Shown here: positions 25,306 through 34,068 of the stretch, piece after piece
Position numbering within the stretch: the stretch's first letter is position 1
Layout: each line of letters opens with the position of its first letter
NCBI RefSeq assembly: GCF_019511445.1
Contig: NZ_JAEUAN010000001.1
Location: 248,001-312,000 of the forward strand
Length of the DNA: 64,000 nucleotides
Direction: 5' to 3'
From: Aliirhizobium wenxiniae
Lineage (GTDB): Bacteria > Pseudomonadota > Alphaproteobacteria > Rhizobiales > Rhizobiaceae
The notes under the pieces: model-generated
Databases searched by the model: none
Told to the model about the DNA's origin: nothing
Seen by the model: the letters and a program-made list of their open reading frames with translations, nothing else
Position numbers and translations under genes: made by a program

Positions 25306-26259
25306 TTAGAGGCCGAGTTCGGATTTGACGGCTTCGAGACCGGGTTTGCCATCCTTGGTCGTCACGCCTGAAAGCCATGGCTCGATTGCGGTGGCATTGG
25401 CCTTCAGCCAGTCGGTTGCGGCGACTTCCGGCTCTTCGCCGTCATTCAAAATGCCGCCCATGATCTCGTTTTCCATCGGCAGCGAGAATTTCAGGTTCTT
25501 GATGAAGGCGCCGACATTCGGGCACTCCTCGGTGAAGCCTGCGCGGACATTGGTATAGACTTCGGCACCGCCGAAATTCGGACCGAAGACATCATCGCCT
25601 CCCGTCAGATAGGTCAGCTGGAAATTGGCGTTCATCGGATGCGGTTCCCAGCCGAGGAAGACGACCGGCTCGCCGGCCTTGTCGGCACGGGCGACCTGGG
25701 CGAGCATGCCCTGTTCGGAGGATTCGACCACTTCCAGCTTTTTCAGGCCGAACGTGTCTTTCTCGATCATGCCGAGGATCAGGCGGTTGCCGTCATTGCC
25801 CGGTTCGATACCGTAGATCTTGCCGCCGAGCGCATCGGCGTGCGTCGCGATATCCTTGAAATCCTTGATGCCGAGTTCAGCACCCTTGGCATTGGTGGCG
25901 AGCGTGTATTTCGCGCCCGTCAGATTGGGGCCAAAGGATTCGATCGACTTTTCGGTCAGGAAGGGGCGGACGTCGGCTTCCTGCGTGGGCATCCAGTTGC
26001 CGAGGAAGACGTCGATATCCTTGTTCTTCAGTGACGAATAGGTGACGGGGACGGAAAGGACCTTGATATCGGTCTGATAGCCGAGCGCCTTCAGGAGGAC
26101 CGAGGCGGTTGCTGTGGTCGCGGTAATGTCGGTCCAGCCAACATCAGAGAACCGGACGGTGCCGCAGGCTGCCGGCTCGGCGGCAGATGCATTGGCGGCA
26201 AAGCCGGCAAGGGAGGCGGAAATGGCCAGGGTGAAGGCCAGCGATTTATGGATGCGCAT
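25306..26259 (-). CDS. choX: Choline ABC transporter substrate-binding protein
   Basis: The 317-residue protein has a signal peptide (MRIHKSLAFTLAISASLAGFAANASA) and an OpuAC-type binding domain with aromatic ligand-cage residues spread through VRFSDVGWTDITATTA, DVFLGNWMPTQ, YGIEPGNDGN and FLGWEPHPMN. This matches ChoX of Sinorhizobium, a periplasmic choline binder (weakly acetylcholine). It is first in the operon choX-choW-choV. Distinguishing choline from betaine specificity needs the structure, but the order of genes and the DVGWTD and WEPHPMN motifs favour choline. Confidence 0.88.
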   Translation of the reverse strand: MRIHKSLAFTLAISASLAGFAANASAAEPAACGTVRFSDVGWTDITATTATASVLLKALGYQTDIKVLSVPVTYSSLKNKDIDVFLGNWMPTQEADVRPFLTEKSIESFGPNLTGAKYTLATNAKGAELGIKDFKDIATHADALGGKIYGIEPGNDGNRLILGMIEKDTFGLKKLEVVESSEQGMLAQVARADKAGEPVVFLGWEPHPMNANFQLTYLTGGDDVFGPNFGGAEVYTNVRAGFTEECPNVGAFIKNLKFSLPMENEIMGGILNDGEEPEVAATDWLKANATAIEPWLSGVTTKDGKPGLEAVKSELGL

Positions 26260-26526
26260 GATTGCTCCCTTTCTTATCTGTTCCCGGTCATTATCAATAA
26301 CTTCCTACGCCAAGCAAGCGTGCGCATTTACGTCGCGGGATACGGGGCGTTTGCGACATTCTGCGCTGGGGCAGAGTCAGAGCAGCCCCCTGGGGCAATT
26401 TCGGGATCGGCAAAATTGTCACCATGGGGCGCTTGCTAGGCCTGATGCCCTGGTTGTGACTTGATCTAACTCATATCAGGGCAGATAGAGGCGCATCGTC
26501 ATCTGCTCAATTCCGGAAATACCTTC

Positions 26527-27240
26527 ATGCCCACATCATTTTCCCTGTCGCGGCGCACCTTCGTGCTCGGCTCCGTCTCCATGACGGCGGCGCTGGCCGG
26601 CTGCACCACGACCTCCCAGCCTTCCGTCGTTCCTGCCGTTGCACAGCGTCCGATCGGGCCGCCGAGCGAGGCTGAATTGCAGACACGATATGCTGCGATG
26701 GAAGATGGTGGGCACAAGCTGCCAGCAATCCCATACCAGCAGATCGATCCGAAATATTACCGGCAGCGGGTTATCGATCCGACGGGCGAAAAGCCCGGCA
26801 CGGTGGTTGTCGATACACCGAACCGGTTCCTCTATGTCACCGAACCCGGTGGCACGGCGATGCGTTATGGCGTCGGTCTCGGACGTGACGGCTTTGCCTG
26901 GGAAGGCGAGGGCGTGGTTCAATGGCGGCAGCCGTGGCCGCGCTGGAAGGTGCCGGATGAGATGATCGCCCGCCAGCCCTCGCTTGCACGTTATTCGGTC
27001 AAGGCCGGCGGCATGGATCCGGGGATCAAGAACCCGCTCGGTGCGCGCGCGCTTTACATTTTCCAGAATGGTCAGGACACGCTTTATCGCCTGCATGGCT
27101 CGCCGGATTGGCAGTCTATCGGCAAGGCGACGTCCTCCGGTTGCGTGCGCTTCGTCAACCAGGATATTCTCGACCTTTATACCCGTGTTCCCTACCATGC
27201 GCGCATCGTCGTGCATCAGGGCGCGCTCCGGACGGCCTGA
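26527..27240 (+). CDS. L,D-transpeptidase (YkuD domain) lipoprotein
   Basis: The 237-residue protein starts with a twin-arginine-like segment (SLSRRTFVLG) and a lipobox (LAGC), so it is probably a lipoprotein in the envelope. The YkuD catalytic motif is complete: HGSPDWQSIGKATSSGCVRF, with the His and the nucleophilic Cys. L,D-transpeptidases make 3-3 cross-links in peptidoglycan or attach outer-membrane proteins to it; Rhizobiales, which grow from one pole, encode many and depend on them. Which one this is cannot be told from sequence alone. Confidence 0.9.
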   Translation: MPTSFSLSRRTFVLGSVSMTAALAGCTTTSQPSVVPAVAQRPIGPPSEAELQTRYAAMEDGGHKLPAIPYQQIDPKYYRQRVIDPTGEKPGTVVVDTPNRFLYVTEPGGTAMRYGVGLGRDGFAWEGEGVVQWRQPWPRWKVPDEMIARQPSLARYSVKAGGMDPGIKNPLGARALYIFQNGQDTLYRLHGSPDWQSIGKATSSGCVRFVNQDILDLYTRVPYHARIVVHQGALRTA

Positions 27241-27341
27241 CGTTCGGAACTTCAGGGCAGCTTGTCGGATTTCCGTCCGACCGCTCGTCCTTCGCGTGAA
27301 AGGAAGGCAGAATGCCTTCCCTGCCGCAGGAGGAGAAGATC

Positions 27342-27704
27342 ATGACCCTTTATCTGGTCGCCATTCATCATCCCGACGATTACGATCCGGCCGTCCAGGA
27401 AGACGAGGCGATGCATCGCGATATCAGCGCACTCAATGAAGAGATGATCGCCGCCGGTATCCGGCTTTTCGTTGGTGGTCTTGCTCCGGTTGCGGCCGCG
27501 AAATCGCTGAAGGCCGGGCCTGGCGGGGAGGTGGAGGTTACCGACGGCCCATATCTGAAGACAAGCGAGCATGTCGGTGGCTTCTGGGTGCTAGAGGCCG
27601 CAGACATGAATGAAGCGCTCGAATGGGGCCGCAAAGCCGCAATCGCCTGCCGGACGCCGGTCGAGGTGCGGCCGTTCCTGGAATATCGGAGGCCGTCTAC
27701 TTGA
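27342..27704 (+). CDS. YCII-related domain protein
   Basis: The 120-residue protein follows the YCII/DGPF pattern: [16 protein letters not shown], then [34 protein letters not shown] and PVEVRPFLE. Family members are small dimeric proteins often encoded near ECF sigma factors; a catalytic His-Asp pair has been proposed. AGGAGGAG stands just before the ATG at 27342. Its last eight bases overlap the end of the converging gene at 27697. Confidence 0.85.
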   Translation: MTLYLVAIHHPDDYDPAVQEDEAMHRDISALNEEMIAAGIRLFVGGLAPVAAAKSLKAGPGGEVEVTDGPYLKTSEHVGGFWVLEAADMNEALEWGRKAAIACRTPVEVRPFLEYRRPST

Positions 27705-28728
27705 GCATTGGCCAGGTGTCGGAAAGCTTGTAGCCGCCGGGGAACGGGTCAGAGGGGTCGAGCATCAGTTGCGAGGTGCCGCTGATCCAGGCCCGGCCGG
27801 TGATCGACGGAATGATGGCCTTTTGTCCGGCTATCTGCGTTTCCTCAACGATCCTGCCGACGAAGCGTGTACCGATGATGGAGATACCGGTCAGGCTGTC
27901 GCCTTGCTTGAACTGACCGCGGGCATGCAGCAGCGCCATGCGCGCCGAAACGGCGGTTCCTGTCGGCGAACGGTCGATCTTGCCGGGCTGGATGGCGACA
28001 ACGGATTTTGCCATCAGCTCGCCGTCTTCGTGATAGGGCTTGCCGGCGAAAAGGCAGAAGGAGATATGGTTCCAGCCGGTCTCTTCCGGATGCGAAAAGC
28101 CCAGCTGCCGGTTCGCCTCATTGGTGATCCTGATGCCGGTTTCGGCGATCAGGCGGGCATTTTCGGGGATGAGGTCGATGCCGATCTCATCCGGATCGAC
28201 CACGACGAAACTGTCGCCGCCATAGGCGGTATCGACGGTAATGGTTCCGAGGCCGGGGACATCTAGCGATGCGCCGAGCTTCTGGGCGAAGCTTTTGACA
28301 TTGGTGACGGTGATCCGCTCGGCCTTGCCTTCCCTGCATTCCGCCTCGACCTCGACCAGTCCGGCCGGCGCTTCCAGCACCATTTTAGTCACGGGTTCGG
28401 TCATCGGGATGATGCCGCTGTCGAGCAGGACGGTGGAGACGCAGATCGAGTTGGAACCTGACATGGGCGGCGTGTCCTCCGGCTCCATGATGATCCAGCC
28501 CATCTGGGCTTTCGGGTTCTTCGGCGGCACGAGAAGGTTGACGTGGCGAAAGACGCCGCCGCGCGGTTCGTTGAGAACGAAATTCCGCAAGGTCTGGTCC
28601 TTAGCGATAAAGCGGGACTGTTCCCAGATCGTCTCGCCCGGAGGCGGTGCGACGCCACCGACAATGACATCCCCGACCTCGCCTTCCGCATGGCAGGTGA
28701 CGACGTGGATGATCTTGGATGAGCGCAT
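27697..28728 (-). CDS. Proline racemase family enzyme, probable trans-3-hydroxyproline dehydratase
   Basis: The 343-residue protein has the proline racemase superfamily layout ([17 protein letters not shown] at the start, [20 protein letters not shown] at the end). Racemases and 4-hydroxyproline epimerases use two thiols, one in the MCGH-type motif and one in SPCGTG. Here these positions are Ser90 (MSGSN) and Thr256 (SPTGT). Known trans-3-hydroxy-L-proline dehydratases have Thr at the second position but keep Cys at the first. Thr256 argues against racemase/epimerase activity and for dehydratase; Ser90 is unusual. The ATG at 28728 is used; the frame upstream to 29157 is spurious. Confidence 0.72.
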   Translation of the reverse strand: MRSSKIIHVVTCHAEGEVGDVIVGGVAPPPGETIWEQSRFIAKDQTLRNFVLNEPRGGVFRHVNLLVPPKNPKAQMGWIIMEPEDTPPMSGSNSICVSTVLLDSGIIPMTEPVTKMVLEAPAGLVEVEAECREGKAERITVTNVKSFAQKLGASLDVPGLGTITVDTAYGGDSFVVVDPDEIGIDLIPENARLIAETGIRITNEANRQLGFSHPEETGWNHISFCLFAGKPYHEDGELMAKSVVAIQPGKIDRSPTGTAVSARMALLHARGQFKQGDSLTGISIIGTRFVGRIVEETQIAGQKAIIPSITGRAWISGTSQLMLDPSDPFPGGYKLSDTWPMLK

Positions 28729-28853
28729 TGCTTTTTCCCGGAGAGATTGGGGTGTCGTTCGCAGGAGCCGAAGCTGAAAGCTCAGGGCTTTCTGCATTTG
28801 AAAATATGCTAACCAGCATTTGCTGGTGCGGCAACATGTGAAAGGGGGACGAG

Positions 28854-29408
28854 ATGAACCGGTTTGTCGTAATTTCGGGATGTTCCGGCGGGGGCAAGTC
28901 GACGCTTTTGGCTGAACTTGGCGCTCGTGGTTTTGCCACGGTGGAAGAGCCCGGAAGGCGTATTGTCGCCCAAGAGTTGGCGGGTGAGGGGAAGGCACTG
29001 CCCTGGGTGGATCTGGCGGCCTTCGCGCGGCTGGCAATCGAGGTGGCGATTGCGGACAGGCAGGCTGCTGTAATGAATGACGCATGGACGTTTTTCGATC
29101 GCGGCCTGATCGACGCAGCCGTGGCTTTGGAGCTTGCCACCGGAGAGACGGTGGCACAGCGGTTGAACGCGGATCAGCCCTATCATCGGTTGGTGTTCAT
29201 GACACCGCCATGGCCGGAAATCTATGAGGGGGATGCCGAGCGCCGCCACTCGCTAAGCGATGCCGTCGCGGAATATGAACGGCTTGCCGCCGCCTATCCG
29301 GCGCTCGGCTATCAAGTGGTCGTCCTGCCGAAGGTTTCCGTTGCCGAGCGTGCGGATTTCGTTCTCAGCACTCTTGGCGCAGCAAGGGCTATTTCTTCTT
29401 CGGCCTGA
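28854..29408 (+). CDS. AAA-type P-loop ATPase/kinase
   Basis: The 184-residue protein has Walker [10 protein letters not shown] near its start, followed by [21 protein letters not shown], a conserved [11 protein letters not shown] block and [17 protein letters not shown]. It is a small single-domain P-loop protein of the AAA_28 type (predicted kinase-like), of unknown substrate. AAAGGGGGA lies before the ATG at 28854. Its last 20 bases overlap the converging Nudix gene. Confidence 0.78.
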   Translation: MNRFVVISGCSGGGKSTLLAELGARGFATVEEPGRRIVAQELAGEGKALPWVDLAAFARLAIEVAIADRQAAVMNDAWTFFDRGLIDAAVALELATGETVAQRLNADQPYHRLVFMTPPWPEIYEGDAERRHSLSDAVAEYERLAAAYPALGYQVVVLPKVSVAERADFVLSTLGAARAISSSA

Positions 29409-29916
29409 AATCGATGATCAGCGATTTGAGTTCGACTTCGCGGACGCGGTATGCGGCTTCTTCCGGTGAGAGCCAGGCGAGTTCGCGCTGGCCGCGTTCC
29501 TTGTAGTTCTTTTCGATCTCCGTCACCTCGACCTGAAAGACGTCGACGATACAGGGGGCGACATCGCCATTGTCCAGCCATTTGAGATAGGTGTAGCGGC
29601 CGACCGGCTTCTTTTTGGCACGTCCGCGGACGCCTGCCTCCTGCCACGCTTCGATTTCGGCTGCTTCGTGCGGCTGTTTTTTCTTCATCGGCCAGCCCTT
29701 GGGAATGATCCAGCGACCGCTGTCGCGGGAGGTCACCAGCAGGATCTGCAAGGCATCGTCATCGGGATTTCGGCGAAAACAGAGAGCGCCGTATTGCTGG
29801 CGAAATTCGTCGTTGAAAAGCTTCTCCGGCATCTGCGCAAGCTGCTGCAACAGCGTGCGCGGCTTCGTGCGCAGTGTGCCTGCCTGAGGCTTTTTGTCTT
29901 TCGTGGAAGGTTTCAT
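29389..29916 (-). CDS. Nudix hydrolase (DIPP-like) with altered Nudix box
   Basis: The 175-residue protein resembles diphosphoinositol-polyphosphate/ApnA hydrolases: QYGALCFRRN, then RWIIPKGWPMKKKQ and the Nudix helix. The box reads PHEAAEIEAWQEAGV where the consensus is REUxEExGU: the Arg is Ile and the first Glu of the metal-binding EE pair is Gln. Other Nudix features and length are normal. Members hydrolyse nucleoside diphosphate derivatives or inositol pyrophosphates. The substitution may lower or alter activity. Confidence 0.8.
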   Translation of the reverse strand: MKPSTKDKKPQAGTLRTKPRTLLQQLAQMPEKLFNDEFRQQYGALCFRRNPDDDALQILLVTSRDSGRWIIPKGWPMKKKQPHEAAEIEAWQEAGVRGRAKKKPVGRYTYLKWLDNGDVAPCIVDVFQVEVTEIEKNYKERGQRELAWLSPEEAAYRVREVELKSLIIDFRPKKK

Positions 29917-29968
29917 ACCCGTTTACATGCCGATTTTTGCGGTTGATTCCAGCGGTCTGATGGCTTTT

Positions 29969-29986
29969 ATGACAGTTTTGTGACGG
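29969..29986 (-). promoter_or_regulatory. PHO box upstream of the DUF47-pit operon
   Basis: Read on the minus strand the site is CCGTCAC-AAAA-CTGTCAT: a perfect second heptamer and five of seven in the first (12 of 14), with correct spacing. It lies 35 bases before the first ATG of the operon. In Sinorhizobium the orfA-pit operon is repressed by PhoB under phosphate limitation, when the PstSCAB high-affinity system takes over; a box close to the gene start fits repression. Confidence 0.7.
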
Positions 29987-30020
29987 GCCTGAAGTTGGCG
30001 CCGCAGCAGGGATTATTGTT

Positions 30021-30665
30021 ATGATGAGTATTTTCAGGAAGTTGATGCCGCGCGAAGACAAGTTCTTCGACATGTTCTCCGAACATTCGCGGACCGTCGT
30101 CGAGGCGGCCGAAGCGCTGGGCGAGCTTCTGAATGGCAAGGATGTCGATGCCAATTGCGAGCGCATCGTCACACTCGAGGATCGCGCGGACGATATTACC
30201 CGCGATGTCCTGCTTGCTGTGCGCCGCAGTTTCATCACGCCTTTTGATCGCGGTGACATCAAGGATCTGATCCAGTCGATGGATGATGCGATCGACATGA
30301 TGCACAAGACGGTGAAAACCATCCGCCTTTTCGAACAGTCGAATTTCGATCCGCTGATGCGGCAGATGGGCGAGGAGGTCGTCAAGGCGGCGCATCTCGT
30401 TGCGGAAGCCATTCCGCTGCTCGACAAGCTCGGCGCCAATGCGCAGCGTCTCAGCGCCATTGCTGAAGAGGTGATGCGTGTCGAGGGCCGGTCCGACGAT
30501 CTGCATGATCAGGGTCTCAAGGATCTTTTTCTGCGGCACGGCACTTCCGGCGATGCAATGGCCTACATGATCGGAGCCAAGATCTATGGCGAACTGGAAA
30601 AGGTCGTCGACCGCTTCGAGGACGTTGCCAATGAAATCAGTGGTATCGTGATCGAGAACGTCTGA
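30021..30665 (+). CDS. DUF47 PhoU-like protein of the Pit operon
   Basis: The 214-residue all-helical protein (MSIFRKLMPREDKFFDMFSEHSRTVVEAAEALGELL, ... VEGRSDDLHDQGLKDLF) is a DUF47/PhoU-like regulator that always accompanies Pit permeases. Conserved acidic and ED-rich helices (IVTLEDRADDITRDVL) are expected to bind metal. It corresponds to orfA of the Sinorhizobium orfA-pit operon and probably modulates the transporter. Its stop overlaps the pit start by one base (TGATG). Two ATGs (30021, 30024) are possible. Confidence 0.9.
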   Translation: MMSIFRKLMPREDKFFDMFSEHSRTVVEAAEALGELLNGKDVDANCERIVTLEDRADDITRDVLLAVRRSFITPFDRGDIKDLIQSMDDAIDMMHKTVKTIRLFEQSNFDPLMRQMGEEVVKAAHLVAEAIPLLDKLGANAQRLSAIAEEVMRVEGRSDDLHDQGLKDLFLRHGTSGDAMAYMIGAKIYGELEKVVDRFEDVANEISGIVIENV

Positions 30666-31669
30666 TGGACCTGACTCTCGCCTTTCCGCTGCTGGTCGGA
30701 CTGATCGGCATTGCGCTGTTTTTCGATTTTCTCAACGGCCTGCATGATGCGGCAAACTCGATCGCGACGATCGTCTCGACGCGGGTGCTCAAGCCGCAAT
30801 ATGCGGTGGCCTGGGCCGCCTTCTTCAATTTCATCGCCTTCATGTTTTTCGGCCTGCATGTGGCCGAAACGCTCGGTACCGGCATCATCGATCCGGGCAT
30901 CGTATCGCCCGCAGTGATCTTTGCCGCGCTGATGGGGGCGATCATCTGGAATATCGTTACCTGGATTTTCGGCATTCCCTCCAGTTCCTCGCATGCATTG
31001 GTCGGGGGATTGATCGGGGCGGGGCTTGCAAAGGTGGGCATTTCCTCGATCGTCTGGGGCGGTTTTCTGAAGACGGCAGGGGCGATCTTCATGTCGCCGG
31101 CGATCGGCTTCTTTCTGGCACTTGTTCTGGTGCTTGCCGTCTCCTGGATCTTCGTGCGCCAGACACCTTTTGCCGTCGACCGCACTTTTCGCATCATGCA
31201 GTTTATTTCCGCATCGCTCTATTCGCTGGGCCATGGCGGCAATGACGCGCAGAAGACGATGGGCATCATCGCCGTGCTTCTGTTCAGCCAGGGCTATCTC
31301 GGGTCTGAGTTCTACGTGCCCTTCTGGGTGGTCATTACCTGCCAGTCGGCCATGGCGCTCGGCACGCTATTCGGCGGCTGGCGGATCGTCCATACGATGG
31401 GATCGAAGATCACCCGGCTGAACCCGATGCAGGGTTTTTGCGCCGAGACCGGCGGGGCGCTGACCTTGTTCGGCGCGACATGGCTCGGCATTCCGGTCTC
31501 GACCACGCATACGATCACCGGTGCGATCATCGGGGTCGGGGCCGCGCGGCGTGTCTCGGCAGTGCGTTGGGGGCTTGCGGGCAATATCGTCATTGCCTGG
31601 ATCGTGACCATGCCGGCTGCGGCGCTGATCTCCTATCTGACCTATCAGATCGTGGCTCTGTTCGATTAA
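30665..31669 (+). CDS. pit: Low-affinity inorganic phosphate transporter Pit
   Basis: The 334-residue polytopic membrane protein carries both halves of the Pit duplication: DFLNGLHDAANSIATIVSTRVL near the N-terminus and GHGGNDAQKTMGIIAV in the second half, with IPSSSSHALVGGLIGAG and IPVSTTHTITGAIIGVG. Pit moves metal-phosphate complexes with protons when phosphate is plentiful. It is coupled to the DUF47 gene, and the PHO box upstream ties it to phosphate status together with the Agt-like gene at 4950. Confidence 0.95.
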   Translation: MDLTLAFPLLVGLIGIALFFDFLNGLHDAANSIATIVSTRVLKPQYAVAWAAFFNFIAFMFFGLHVAETLGTGIIDPGIVSPAVIFAALMGAIIWNIVTWIFGIPSSSSHALVGGLIGAGLAKVGISSIVWGGFLKTAGAIFMSPAIGFFLALVLVLAVSWIFVRQTPFAVDRTFRIMQFISASLYSLGHGGNDAQKTMGIIAVLLFSQGYLGSEFYVPFWVVITCQSAMALGTLFGGWRIVHTMGSKITRLNPMQGFCAETGGALTLFGATWLGIPVSTTHTITGAIIGVGAARRVSAVRWGLAGNIVIAWIVTMPAAALISYLTYQIVALFD

Positions 31670-31752
31670 CCGGCCGCGAACCGTCAGCAAATATCTGTGG
31701 TTATCCGACGGCCTGTCTTCCGCTTGCCGCCGGAGGATAAGAAAACGCAGCC

Positions 31753-32334
31753 ATGGCCAAGCTCTATTTCCATTACGCGACGATGAATGCCGGCAAGTCG
31801 ACCATGCTCTTGCAGGCCTCCTACAATTACCGGGAACGCGGGATGCGCACGGTGATCTTCATCGCTGCGCTGGATGAGCGGGCGGGCAAGGGCAAGGTTG
31901 CGTCGCGGATCGGGCTTTCTTCGGATGCCATTCCGTTCGGTTCGGATGACGATCTTTTTGCCGCGATAGCGGACATGCATGCGCAGGAGCCGATTGCCTG
32001 TGTCTTTATCGACGAGGCCCAGTTCCTTTCCGCGGAGCAGGTATGGCAACTGGCGCGGGTCTCTGATCGGGTCGGTATTCCCGTGATGGCCTATGGTCTG
32101 CGTACGGATTTCCAGGGCAAGCTGTTTCCCGGCTCCTACGAACTTCTGGCGATCGCCGATGAATTGCGGGAAGTCAGGACCATCTGCCATTGCGGCCGCA
32201 AGGCGACCATGGTCGTCAGGGTGGACGAGAGCGGCGCGGTGATCCGCGAAGGTGCGCAGGTCGAAGTTGGCGGCAACGAGAAATACGTTTCACTGTGCCG
32301 GCGACATTGGGAAGAAAAGATGCGCTGCGACTGA
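31753..32334 (+). CDS. tdk: Thymidine kinase
   Basis: The 193-residue protein is a type II thymidine kinase: P-loop ATMNAGKST, the Walker B and catalytic Glu region CVFIDEAQFLS, the lasso loop YGLRTDF and a zinc-binding tail (CHCGRKA then CRRHW). It phosphorylates salvaged thymidine with ATP. GGAGGATAAG is upstream. The gene appears monocistronic and is followed by a hairpin. Confidence 0.95.
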   Translation: MAKLYFHYATMNAGKSTMLLQASYNYRERGMRTVIFIAALDERAGKGKVASRIGLSSDAIPFGSDDDLFAAIADMHAQEPIACVFIDEAQFLSAEQVWQLARVSDRVGIPVMAYGLRTDFQGKLFPGSYELLAIADELREVRTICHCGRKATMVVRVDESGAVIREGAQVEVGGNEKYVSLCRRHWEEKMRCD

Positions 32335-32346
32335 CGTTCTCGTGAT

Positions 32347-32368
32347 CTCCCCCTAAAAAAACGGGGAG
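32347..32368 (+). terminator. Hairpin after tdk
   Basis: Arms ctcccc and ggggag surround a 10-base A-rich loop, 12 bases after the tdk stop codon, followed by GTTTCGTTCT. It is a short, moderately convincing terminator. Confidence 0.55.
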
Positions 32369-32379
32369 GTTTCGTTCTA

Positions 32380-32393
32380 TTGACCAATGTCAA
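32380..32393 (+). promoter_or_regulatory. FNR/FixK/NnrR-type box before pseudoazurin
   Basis: TTGAC-CAAT-GTCAA is a perfect inverted repeat with the 5-4-5 spacing of Crp/Fnr-family sites. Its centre is 77 bases before the ATG, so a site at -41.5 would place the transcription start about 36 bases before the gene. TTGAC half-sites are used by NnrR/FixK-type regulators of denitrification genes in alphaproteobacteria, which fits a copper electron donor. Confidence 0.75.
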
Positions 32394-32463
32394 AGCGCCA
32401 AAGTCCTGCAGCGGTAAAACGCAGACATCGCGGTGGTGCCGCGAACCTTCGCAGGAGAATTCG

Positions 32464-32913
32464 ATGTTCAGAACGATACTGAAGACCGCCACGCTGGCCG
32501 CTGGCGCGGTTCTGCTGGCCTTGCCGGCACTTTCCGCCGAAATCGAGATCAAGATGCTCAATAAGGGCTCTGACGGTCAGCCGATGGTCTTCGAACCGGC
32601 AGCGGTGAAGGTCGCGCCCGGAGACACGATCAAGTTCATCTCCGTCGACAAGGGGCACGATGCCGCTTCCATGCCGGGTCTTGTTCCTGAAGGCGTCGCC
32701 GCGATGAAGGGCAAGATCAGCCAGGATCTCGTCGTGACCGTCGATCAACCCGGCGCCTATGTTTTCAAATGCACGCCGCATCTCGGCATGGGCATGGTTG
32801 CCCTCGTCGTCGTCGGTGAAGCGCCGTCCAACATCGACGCGGTCAAGGCTGCCAAGATGCCGAAGAAGGCAAAAGAACGCCTTGACGCCGAGATTGCAAA
32901 GCTCGGTCTCTGA
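32464..32913 (+). CDS. Pseudoazurin (type I copper protein)
   Basis: The 149-residue protein has a signal peptide (MFRTILKTATLAAGAVLLALPALSA) and the pseudoazurin fold. Copper ligands are visible: His in VDKGHDAASMPG, then Cys, His and Met in YVFKCTPHLGMGM. It is a periplasmic electron carrier that donates to copper nitrite reductase or nitrous oxide reductase and can be reduced by the cytochrome bc1 chain. No reductase is in this window. AGGAGAAT precedes the ATG at 32464. Confidence 0.94.
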   Translation: MFRTILKTATLAAGAVLLALPALSAEIEIKMLNKGSDGQPMVFEPAAVKVAPGDTIKFISVDKGHDAASMPGLVPEGVAAMKGKISQDLVVTVDQPGAYVFKCTPHLGMGMVALVVVGEAPSNIDAVKAAKMPKKAKERLDAEIAKLGL

Positions 32914-32984
32914 GCTTTCCGTTTTTCTAGACAGACCTTTTCATTACCTAATCATTACCCTTTTTATCACCTAGTTATTATTGC

Positions 32985-33017
32985 AGGGCCGCTGTCGTCA
33001 AAATGCGCAGCGGCCCT
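32985..33017 (+). terminator. Terminator of the pseudoazurin gene
   Basis: A perfect 10-base stem (agggccgctg with cagcggccct) has a 13-base loop and is followed by ATTTCTTTCT. It lies 72 bases after the stop codon. Confidence 0.8.
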
Positions 33018-33048
33018 ATTTCTTTCTCCGGGCATGGAGGCAGAAACT

Positions 33049-33927
33049 ATGGTGAAAGCGGATAATTCCCCTCGTTTTGAGGATACTGTCTCAGAGCTTG
33101 ATGCCGGTCTGAAGGCCGTGCTTGAGTCGGGGGAAGCGTTGCTGGCGGCAATCCCCAAGCCGGCAACCATCGTACAGCCTTTCGATGGCGAGGCTTCCGC
33201 CGAGCTCGGTGCGTTGCGTCTGGAATTCCTGATAGAGCAAAAATCCTCTTACGGAAAACTTGCCTCGCATGTGATGAGGATCGGAGATGCCGTTGACGAC
33301 GAGCGGGCAGTTTTCGTCCGGCGAGAAAACCCGCAGCCGAGCGATATTGCCGTCGGCTTCTTTTCCAAAAAACTGATGCGCCGCCGGATCGAGCAGCGCG
33401 CCGGAAGAAGTGGTGGAATCGAGAGATTGCGTACCATGCTCGGCAGGGCGGACAGGTTGGCAGGGCTGATCGAGGCCCATCGTCGGACCGTGACCGGCCA
33501 ACGAACGACGGCTGAAAACGCCTTGGCCGGATTGGCAGGGCTCCGGGCAATTGATGTGTCAGATGCAGCATTGGGCGGAGAGGATCACAGTGCCATGGAT
33601 GGCGTTGGAAACATGTCCGGAAAGCTCGATTTCGAGAGAATGGTCGGTCAGGTCGATACGGTTGCACGCGCATTGAATGCGGGTGTTCGCGATCTGAACC
33701 TGCTCTTGCAGAAGCTGAACCTCGATATCGAAAACCTGCTCGATCTCTATTCGGTCCTTCTCTCCTTCGATCGGGACCGCGAGGCGCACAGTCTTTCACC
33801 CGATGCCTATCCGCATCTAGCCCGGCCGGTATGGCGCCTGGGGCATGAGCTGTTGCCGGGAGGACGCCTGGAACGCAGCCGGCAGAGGACGGATGTCGCT
33901 TTTGCAAAGCGGTTCGAAGGCGCGTGA
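33049..33927 (+). CDS. Uncharacterised helical protein upstream of DUF2333
   Basis: The product has about 292 residues with no signal peptide or membrane helix. It is charged and mostly helical (FEDTVSELDAGLKAVLESGEALLAAI, MLGRADRLAGLIEAHRRTVTGQRTTAENALAGLAGL, LNLLLQKLNLDIENLLDLYSVLLSF). I recognise no family. GGAGG is nine bases before the ATG at 33049, which I prefer over the ATG at 33034. A long frame on the opposite strand (33047-33907) has the base composition of a shadow and no ribosome site. The gene precedes DUF2333 on the same strand by 141 bases and may be co-transcribed. Confidence 0.6.
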   Translation: MVKADNSPRFEDTVSELDAGLKAVLESGEALLAAIPKPATIVQPFDGEASAELGALRLEFLIEQKSSYGKLASHVMRIGDAVDDERAVFVRRENPQPSDIAVGFFSKKLMRRRIEQRAGRSGGIERLRTMLGRADRLAGLIEAHRRTVTGQRTTAENALAGLAGLRAIDVSDAALGGEDHSAMDGVGNMSGKLDFERMVGQVDTVARALNAGVRDLNLLLQKLNLDIENLLDLYSVLLSFDRDREAHSLSPDAYPHLARPVWRLGHELLPGGRLERSRQRTDVAFAKRFEGA

Positions 33928-34068
33928 CTTACCCGTTGTGAGACCCGGGGTGGATGAGTGTGACACTATCTCAGTCCAAATTGTTCCAATCCATCCCACC
34001 GCAGCTGTTGTACTCTTAGGATCGGCATCATATGTCAGCGGAGACCGATCGGCTTCCAGGAGGACTAG

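Noticed and set aside
32941..32984. Tandem tcattacc words in the pseudoazurin 3' region as a possible repeat array.
   Set aside because: Only two short imperfect copies; they lie in the AT-rich stretch before a normal terminator.
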